Source of the DNA: Floccularia luteovirens
Taxonomy: Eukaryota > Basidiomycota > Agaricomycetes > Agaricales > Squamanitaceae
Direction of reading: 5' to 3'
NCBI GenBank assembly: GCA_009739215.1
Contig: VSJF01000011.1
Location: 1,240,001 to 1,304,000, forward strand
DNA: 64,000 bases
This document shows positions 57,361 to 64,000 of the stretch, piece after piece. A program made the translations under genes and the position numbers. Numbering within the stretch: position 1 is the first letter of the stretch; each line of letters begins with the position of its first letter. A model generated the notes under the pieces. That model was not told the DNA's origin, searched no databases, and saw only the letters and a list, made by a program, of their open reading frames with translations.

Positions 57361-58797
57361 TTCTCAAGCTTCAAAGTCTGTCGATGTGGGGGATAGTTGT
57401 GAAGACGTGGACGAAGACGGAGAAGACTCAAGAAGGGAAAGCGGGATGAGGAGAGATAGGGAAGACATTTGGGAGTGGATTTATACGATAAATCCAAAGA
57501 GGAACACCGTAGAACATACTATTATGACTAAGCTTCCCCAAAATCCATTGCTTTACCTGCGGTATTCAAATTCTTGCCTCGCCGGCGAATCCCCGAGCCC
57601 TCACAAACCCACTCTAAACCCCAATGCCTCAATAATGCCGGGTTGCCGTACACCCATCTCCAGTCTCCGACCCGACCCCAACAACTGTACAATGTTGCGT
57701 TGCGTCAGCGCCGATGCTGCGGGCGACGTGTCCTGTCGTGTTCTGTCTCAGTTCCAGAACCGTCGCTGGGAACTTTCCCGAATGTTCCCCAGAAATCACC
57801 ATTCTTCCAGTCCTCGGTCCCCCATAAACAGACGTATCACTTTTTGGGGGCGCTTGTTTAGTGTGTTTCCCAATTGTCTTCTCGCTCGAGTCAAAAGAAG
57901 ACACTGGGGACAATCCCTGATACCCGTACGGGGTGCAGCAACCCATGTTAGGCATACCACTTCTATTTCTCTTGGAAAAGCTGGTCCAAGTCTCTTTAGG
58001 AATAGCACAATAAAAAAGTGTACATTTCAAGAATCCAACGTTTTCTATAGAATGAATCTCAAGGACAACATCCAAGACTGGCTTAGTACTGTGTTAACGG
58101 TCGGAGCCCGGCGGTAACAATTAAGCAAGGTCTCTATGACTTGTCATCCCTATACCACGGCATCACTACATACTTATTACGTTGCTTCGGTCATGAATGC
58201 ATGATCCTTACAGTAGACTCGGAAAGAACAGTCAGCGATCTTAGCATTCCATCCGGTGTTCTCGTCCGCTTAGGTTGGGGCATCAACGTATCATCTACGT
58301 AGCTAAGTTACTAGATCTCATGAATTGATACAGTCGTGCGAAATACATTGTCATTTCAGGGGCTTGCGTAATATGCTCGAGCACCGAGCTCATATACTTA
58401 TCACAGTTATAAAAAGACTGCTTTATCAAACTTGCTGTGATTTCAAATCACTGGTTTATCTTAAGCCAGAACCCGTGAAGTAATGAATCATCATAGATTA
58501 CGTCGTATCATGAGTTGGGGGAATGAAGTGGGGACAGTTAGTAATTACTACCTTCTTTTCTGTTCAACAGTGTATACCCTCTGATCACATTTGGTCAGAG
58601 GAATAAGAGATAGCGATGTAGAGAAGATGGTTTAAGAGATTAAATGAACATTACAGGTTGCCACTAATATTAATATCGACGTAGTGACAGCCAGATGTGA
58701 CTTTTTTTGACATAGTGTGTCAGGATGGGTGTGGATAGATAGTATGGTTTCATGAAGAGATAAAGTGTAAATGTAAAGTGCAAGGGAGACAGATCAT
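57361..58797. other. Intergenic, 1.4 kb
   Basis: Holds a 295-codon plus-strand frame (57230-58117) that overlaps the 5' half of the eIF4E-binding-like gene in antisense. It has no recognisable domain and is not called. Nothing else is seen. Confidence 0.45.
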
Positions 58798-60087
58798 CTA
58801 AGCATCAATAAATGACTTGACTTTGCCTAGCCACTTGACATATTCCTATACGCGGGGGGAAAAAACGTTGAATCAGCAAGGCCGAACCCAAGCAATGATT
58901 AATATAAAAAGCGCTAATCAAGTAGACTAACCTTCTGTTCTTTATGTTCCGCATACTCTGGAATGAATAGCGCCACTGTCTCGTTCACCCCTCGTTCCTG
59001 GAGGAATTTCTCAAACTCTTCCTGCACGCTCATATCAAGGGTGTCGAACTATACAATGTCATCAGTCAGTCAAATAACGAGATACTATGTTTGAAAGCTT
59101 ACTTGAGGACCGATGTACAACCCACGTCGTTTCCAATCTGCTTCTGCAGTGAGCTCGGTCCCGATTTTTGTATCGGAAGTAGAATGAAATATTCTCCACT
59201 ATGAAATGGCCCTTCTTGTGCAACCATATCCACACTGAGAGCTCCGGGAGCAGATTTCTACATTGAGGGAAAAAGATAAAGCAAAGGGGTCATTGTAAGT
59301 TGCAATATTTATCGTTGTCGTTAACAGAGTGACGCACTTTAGTGATCGACAACGACACGCGAATCGGGTAAGGGGTTTGTCCATCTTCCGAACCCTCAAC
59401 TCCTTCTTCCGCCTGAAACTCCTCCTCCGATTGAATGTCGGCAATTGAAAACGTTAAACGGAGGCTAATTTGCATCGCATCAAAAATCCAATAATAATGA
59501 CGTGCCATAAAGGGAATACTTACTGTTCATTACCAAAGGTCCTGGATAATGAAACCTCATCGTTACCAGCCATATCGTCAATCTAATTGCAAGGGGTTTG
59601 CATTAGTAGGTGACAAAAGAGTGAAAAAAGGGAGACATACGGCCCACGTTCCCTGTTGCAAGAAGCTACTCAAGAACTCTGGTGTAGTTTCTACATCCTT
59701 GGCTGCCTCGTTCTCATAAGTAAGTTCTTCCTGCAGTTTCTGTGAAAGTGCAATATCTGCTAGAGGAAGAAAGGAATGAATAAATAAACCAAGTGATAGA
59801 ATATAATATTAAAATACGATAAGTAGTTCAAGAAATATGTCAAAGATAAAATTTTTCCAGAAAAACATAAAATTTATTGGGTGCACAAAATCAAAAAACA
59901 ACTTACTAGTTCCCTCCCCAAGCCTCAACGTCGAGCTAGAGAAAGCGCGAATAGCCGAGACTCGAGATACCTGGGAGAAAGCCGCAGCTTGACGTAGCTG
60001 AGCACCGGAAAGGAAGGAGCGGGCTGGCGTCAAATATTGACGTTGCGCAGTGGTACGGATGAGACGGAATGCGCGGGCTGCAGACAT
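58798..60087 (-). CDS. MAM33: Mitochondrial matrix acidic protein p32/MAM33, frame interrupted twice
   Basis: Seven exons: 60087-59907, 59759-59641, 59582-59524, 59464-59338, 59257-59103, 59048-58932, 58845-58798; about 267 aa. The N-terminus is an Arg/Ala/Ser mitochondrial presequence (SAARAFRLIRTTAQRQYLTP). The p32 body shows ALSQKLQEELTYENEAAK, LRLTFSIADIQSEEEF, GTELTAEADWKRRGLYIGPQ, FDTLDMSVQEEFEKFLQERG and EYVKWLGKVKSFID. p32 forms an acidic doughnut trimer in the matrix and supports mitochondrial translation. Exon 5 is 155 bases, two too many: single surplus bases in AAA at 59204-59206 and AA at 59177-59178 move the frame twice; removing one from each gives a continuous family-like reading. 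The +1 homopolymer pattern points to sequence error. Confidence 0.85.
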
Positions 60088-61129
60088 TTTTCGTTAGAGA
60101 AGTATAAGGACTGGGGAGCTGCGGAGTCGGAACAATATAGCAATTAGTTACAAGCTTGCAGAGCTTCGCAGTTAAAGTAAATATACCCGATATATAAGAA
60201 TGAGACGAAACAAACGAAGTTGTTTTGTGAGAATGAGTTTCACCTGCGCTTTGCACAGTTACTTTTTTTTTTCTTTGACTTCTGCTATTTGGCTGTAGGT
60301 TTCGGGACAAACAAGCTGATGCGCTAGGAACACGTGACTGCAGCGCAAAGACAAAGTTTGTGCTAATGGCCAGCGGCTGCTACATTTTTCGGAGTTCACA
60401 GGGGGACCCTCCACCATCTCTCATACATATATAAATACACTCGCGGATTAGAACCTGAACTGAAGAATGGGAAGAAGAAACTATCGCATAGGGAAGACAA
60501 AATTCCGCATGACAAATTAAATGAACAAAGCTAAAGTTTACAAAGTACTATCAATGTCAGCGGGTCTTGCGGGTGAAATATGAATTACGATGTGCGTTAT
60601 AAATACAGTAATGTCTGACAGAAGGTTCGGGGAAGGGGTTGATCGAGGTTCATCCGACCGTGACCCACAGACCCACCCGAGAAAATAGGACCACTCTCGC
60701 ATGGATCGGAACAACGCAGTCATTTGCAGGATCAACTTAGCGGTCTTACTGCCTGTCATTCCGCAGCCTTCAAATCGTCCTCTTGTCAACCTCCTCTTCT
60801 GTACCACATGTCCCCGCTTATAACAATCATATTGTACCCTACTTTCAAGAAATCAACAGAAAAACTAGTTATAACCCCCCACCACCAAGCGGGTCTATCC
60901 CATCTCCTAGCTGTAAAATTTGATCGCGCTGTCTCGCGGATAGGTTTAAGGTGTGTTTTCCTCTTCCGTTGTTTGTCGTCGTCATTCCAGGCCGGATTGT
61001 AATAAAGTCCCTATTTCAGATAGGTTCAAATAGCTGGCCTACTTGGCACAGTTTCCTCTCCAGAAAGAAAAGAAAGAAATTATCCCAAACCAAATCAAAC
61101 CCTTGCAAATCGAAATTTAAATACACAAA
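60088..61129. other. Divergent intergenic region, 1 kb
   Basis: Between MAM33 (-) and the cyclin gene (+). CACGTG at 60331-60336 lies 244 bases before the MAM33 start. Open frames here are not supported as genes. Confidence 0.5.
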
Positions 61130-62077
61130 ATGCCTTCGCGCGTTCAAACCACTCCGCAATATCACCCACAGAGCCATAAACAACAACGTAAAGTTGAGCC
61201 ATACTCTGAGGAGACTCTGCGTATTTCTGAGATATGTGCCACTTATCTTGATTATGCTTATCCTCCTACCAAGGCGACCACCCATGGCCCCACTTTGCAC
61301 CCCTTCATCGCACATATAATCCATAGCACACGTTTGCCCCCCTCTGTAGCCTCTGCGGCGCTTATCCTATTACAGAGACTCCGTCTCCGTCTTGGATCAC
61401 GCAAGCCGAAATATATATATCCATCATCCTCGTCCTCCTCATCCACCACCTCCTCTTCATCCTCATCCTCATCCCTACCTACAACGAAGCTCTCACTCCC
61501 CAGCTCACTTGTCTCAGTCCACCCCTCCCTCCTCTTCCTCGCCGCATATATCCACGCTGCCCAAGAACACTGTCTCCCAGGGTCCGCAGTATTCCATCGT
61601 ACATACTGGGCCAACCTCGCCGAACTCTCACCGCGCCACATTGGCTCCCTCCAACGCCGCTTCTGTAACGCGTTAGGCGGGAATGTACGTGTCTACCCAA
61701 GCTATGCTGCCCTCCTTGAAAACATGCACGGTCCTTTCTCAGTAGGCGGTGTACGTGTATGGGGTAAAGAGGAACGCACCGACGAGTGGCCAATGGATGA
61801 TGATGAGGACGAGGATGGTGATTGCGATGATGGGGAAGGCCAAACTTGTGGCCAATGTATGGCACCTAACATATGGGAAACCGACAGGTTGAGAGAGGAT
61901 GATATTTGGGACGATACTTACGAAGGCGAAGACGATGATTCGGAGGATGATTCTCTTGAATCTTGGGCTTCGTCTCACTCGTATTCGAATACGCAGATTA
62001 TTCATGAAAGTCGAGATAGTCTTAACACTCGCTCTGTCAAAGCAAGACTTGCGTCGTTACTCAAATTCAGTCCTTAA
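61130..62077 (+). CDS. Cyclin-domain protein (Pho80/Pcl-like)
   Basis: Single-exon gene, 315 aa. The cyclin box is recognisable in three blocks: LHPFIAHIIHSTRLPPSVAS with ALILLQRLRLRL; LLFLAAYIHAAQEHCLPGSA; and TYWANLAELSPRHIGSLQRR with FCNALGGNVRVY. A Ser/Thr-rich insertion (roughly residues 101-118) separates the first two blocks. The C-terminal third is highly acidic (DDDEDEDGDCDDGEG). Pcl/Pho80-type cyclins activate the Pho85 kinase in phosphate and cell-cycle signalling; partner and pathway here are inference. Confidence 0.75.
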   Translation: MPSRVQTTPQYHPQSHKQQRKVEPYSEETLRISEICATYLDYAYPPTKATTHGPTLHPFIAHIIHSTRLPPSVASAALILLQRLRLRLGSRKPKYIYPSSSSSSSTTSSSSSSSSLPTTKLSLPSSLVSVHPSLLFLAAYIHAAQEHCLPGSAVFHRTYWANLAELSPRHIGSLQRRFCNALGGNVRVYPSYAALLENMHGPFSVGGVRVWGKEERTDEWPMDDDEDEDGDCDDGEGQTCGQCMAPNIWETDRLREDDIWDDTYEGEDDDSEDDSLESWASSHSYSNTQIIHESRDSLNTRSVKARLASLLKFSP

Positions 62078-62417
62078 ACCGAACCCCTTTCACATATTGG
62101 GGTTCAACTGGGTTTGAGACTCTAGTGGTAAACCCCCCTTATCGTTACCCCCATTGCCATGATATCCCAAAAATTGCAAATATGTATTTTGTCATTCCAG
62201 CTATAGTCCACTACGATCCGTTGTATGTATTCACATTTCAATTTTATTCTATAATATACATGACTTAATTGAAGATGTGAACTATCCAATGAGAGACTTG
62301 AATGAATGTAATTACTAGGATGTTGTGACTACAAATTATTGCAAGTAGTGGAATTCTAGAAGAATAAATAAATAAAAATAATTTGTAGTCATTTTAATAG
62401 TCGCTAATTTTGTGGTC
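62078..62417. other. 3' flanks of convergent genes
   Basis: The cyclin gene (+) and H+-ATPase gene (-) converge here. AT-rich, no gene. Confidence 0.5.
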
Positions 62418-64000
62418 CTATGCCGATGGAGCACCGTTGGTAACTGTGGGATTTCGTGCAAGCGTTGCTCCCACACGCTGCGCCTGCATACTACTAAACC
62501 GGTGAAGCTCTTCTGGCTTCATACTAATCTTCCCACCGAAACCAACCTTCCGCGCTGCACGTTTAATGAATGATACTCTGTTCGAGTAGAGTGATTCGTG
62601 AAGTGATGCCGCTCGAGATTTCGTGCGAGTAACTGTAACCCCCGTTGCACCTTCCCTCTTCATTTGGTTCTCGCGGCGTTGGCGAATGGATTTGATCACG
62701 GTCGCCCTCATCGCAAACTTTATCAGGTCCATTGGGACGAACCAAATAATATTCTAATAAAAGATGCATTAGAACTCAAATGTCAATGCCAATACCGTTT
62801 ACGTACCCAGACCCAAACTATTCCAACCCATCCACCCGAAACCCCTGCAAGCTGCGTGAAGCCCCAATCACCATATACGGCAATGATGGAGGATACAAGT
62901 TGTGCGAGGCAGAATGCGCCAAGTAGTGCGAATGATGGACGCTCCATAAAGAAGAACCCATGCGAACGCGTAACGAAGATCAACGCTTGGGAGATGATAG
63001 CAACTTGGAGATATACAACCGAATGCAGACCAGGGTCATTGGCTTGAATGGGATTCGTTTTTAGTGACACGTGGAATTTGTCTTGGAAGAACGTCGTTTT
63101 CAAGATGATGGCAACCAAGACAATCCTGAATTCATAAAGGTCAACAGAGGCATTTACAGCAATTCTCAAAATACTCACGTTGAGGCGGTAAGATATAGTC
63201 CATACGCGGTGGCCAACGCAAATATTTCTACCAGGTCCCAACTATCTGGTGTTTTTGAAGGCAGGACGCGGTCAACAGATAGGGTCATGATGGTTCCGTC
63301 GTTCAGAAGGGCAATAATAAGTACCATAAATGGTGGAAAGTCAAATTTGAATGCAAACGCGAGGATTGAGAAGCATACGACGATACGGATGGTGACTGCG
63401 CAGGCATATATCGAATAGTTTCGCATACGTTGAAAGATGATACGAGATTGGCGGATTGCGTGAACGATGGTAGACAGACCAGGCTCTGTCAATACAATAT
63501 CTGCGGCTCCACGTGCAGCATCAGTTGCACCTTCCACCGCAATTCCGACATTTGCTCGAGAGAGGGCTGGAGCGTCATTCGCACCATCACCGGTCATCGC
63601 ACAGAGATGACCGAGTGCTTGCAAACGCTTTACGATTTCGTATTTGTGCTCTGGGAATACGCCTGCGAACCCGTCTGCATCCATAATCAACTCATCGAGA
63701 TTTGCATGTTTGCTTCCAGGAGCTGGTCCATCCTTCAGAACCTTAGCGGGGTACATGTGATCACCAAGTCCGAGTCTACGGCCTGTTTCTTTTGCGATTG
63801 CAAGCTGGTCACCAGTGACCATCTTGACTTTAACGCCTAGGTCCAATGCATCGTCTATTGTCTGCTTAGTGTCAGCGCGTGGAGGATCAAAAATCGCCAG
63901 GAGACCAATAAGCTCAAATCCATTCCCTTCTGCTTCCACATTATCACCATTAAGTTCCTCATAAGCAACTGCGAGGGCACGGAGGCCTCTGGTAGCGTAT
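62418..64000 (-). CDS. PMA1: Plasma-membrane H+-ATPase (P3A type), 3' part; cut by window edge
   Basis: Three exons visible: 64000-63179 (open at the edge), 63125-62807, 62753-62418. It covers the end of the catalytic domain and the C-terminal membrane half: [40 protein letters not shown], the hinge [40 protein letters not shown], the M5-M6 hairpin [20 protein letters not shown], further helices, and a basic regulatory tail ([15 protein letters not shown] ... [20 protein letters not shown]). The phosphorylation site DKTGT and M1-M4 lie outside the window. The pump exports protons and sets the membrane potential that drives nutrient uptake; the Ser/Thr-rich tail is where fungal pumps are autoinhibited and phosphorylated. 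Confidence 0.95.

Noticed and set aside
57230..58117. 295-codon plus-strand open frame
   Set aside because: No domain or compositional sign of coding; its 5' part is antisense to a better-supported minus-strand gene and the rest changes character midway.
1..64000. tRNA, rRNA, CRISPR and bacterial operon features
   Set aside because: No B-box-like GGTTCGAAT cores in a cloverleaf context, no rRNA motifs and no regular short repeat-spacer arrays were found by eye.

Overview
The window is nuclear DNA of a filamentous basidiomycete, most likely an Agaricomycete. Genes carry many short (about 40-90 base) GT-AG introns. Families typical of the group are present: DUF6699, DUF6534, class I hydrophobins, and a fungal NACHT-WD40 NLR. 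I cannot name the species. No bacterial, CRISPR, tRNA or rRNA features were seen. Exon junctions were worked out by hand from splice signals, reading phase and family resemblance, without alignment software.

Layout. 1-13.5 kb: HMG-box transcription factor (possibly cut by the left edge), DUF6699 protein, single-pass membrane protein, CYP53-like cytochrome P450, and a tandem pair of ECM4/Xi-class glutathione transferases, one intact and one dead. 15.2-28.5 kb: Get5-like protein and complex I NDUFS5 (divergent), a second single-pass membrane protein, the PWI/RS splicing factor SRRM1, a decayed FAD-dependent oxidoreductase, a DUF6534 membrane protein, a short retroposed insertion with poly-A and target-site duplication, a galactonate-dehydratase-like enolase and a p24 cargo receptor (divergent, 74 bases apart).

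28.5-51.1 kb is the striking part: an array of eight intact class I hydrophobin genes. Six are on + and two on -, all with four exons, the same intron positions and a TATA box about 82 bases before the ATG. Most units carry a decayed hydrophobin in divergent orientation about 1.1 kb upstream of the live gene. The right half of the array is an inverted copy of the left half; the loop between the arms holds the signal peptidase subunit SPC2. The array is therefore an amplified divergent gene pair in which one partner died, plus a large inverted duplication and signs of gene conversion.

51.7-64 kb: NLR-type protein (four-helix-bundle-like N-terminus, NACHT, WD40), a putative eIF4E-binding protein, mitochondrial p32/MAM33, a cyclin-domain protein, and the 3' part of the plasma-membrane H+-ATPase, which runs off the right edge.

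Sequence quality: at least seven conserved reading frames are interrupted by one surplus base within a short homopolymer, always +1. This looks more like run-length error in the assembly than seven pseudogenes, and it affects SRRM1, the enolase, the NLR, the eIF4E-binding protein and MAM33. In contrast, the GST copy, the oxidoreductase and the divergent hydrophobins carry stops, deletions and lost exons and are true pseudogenes.
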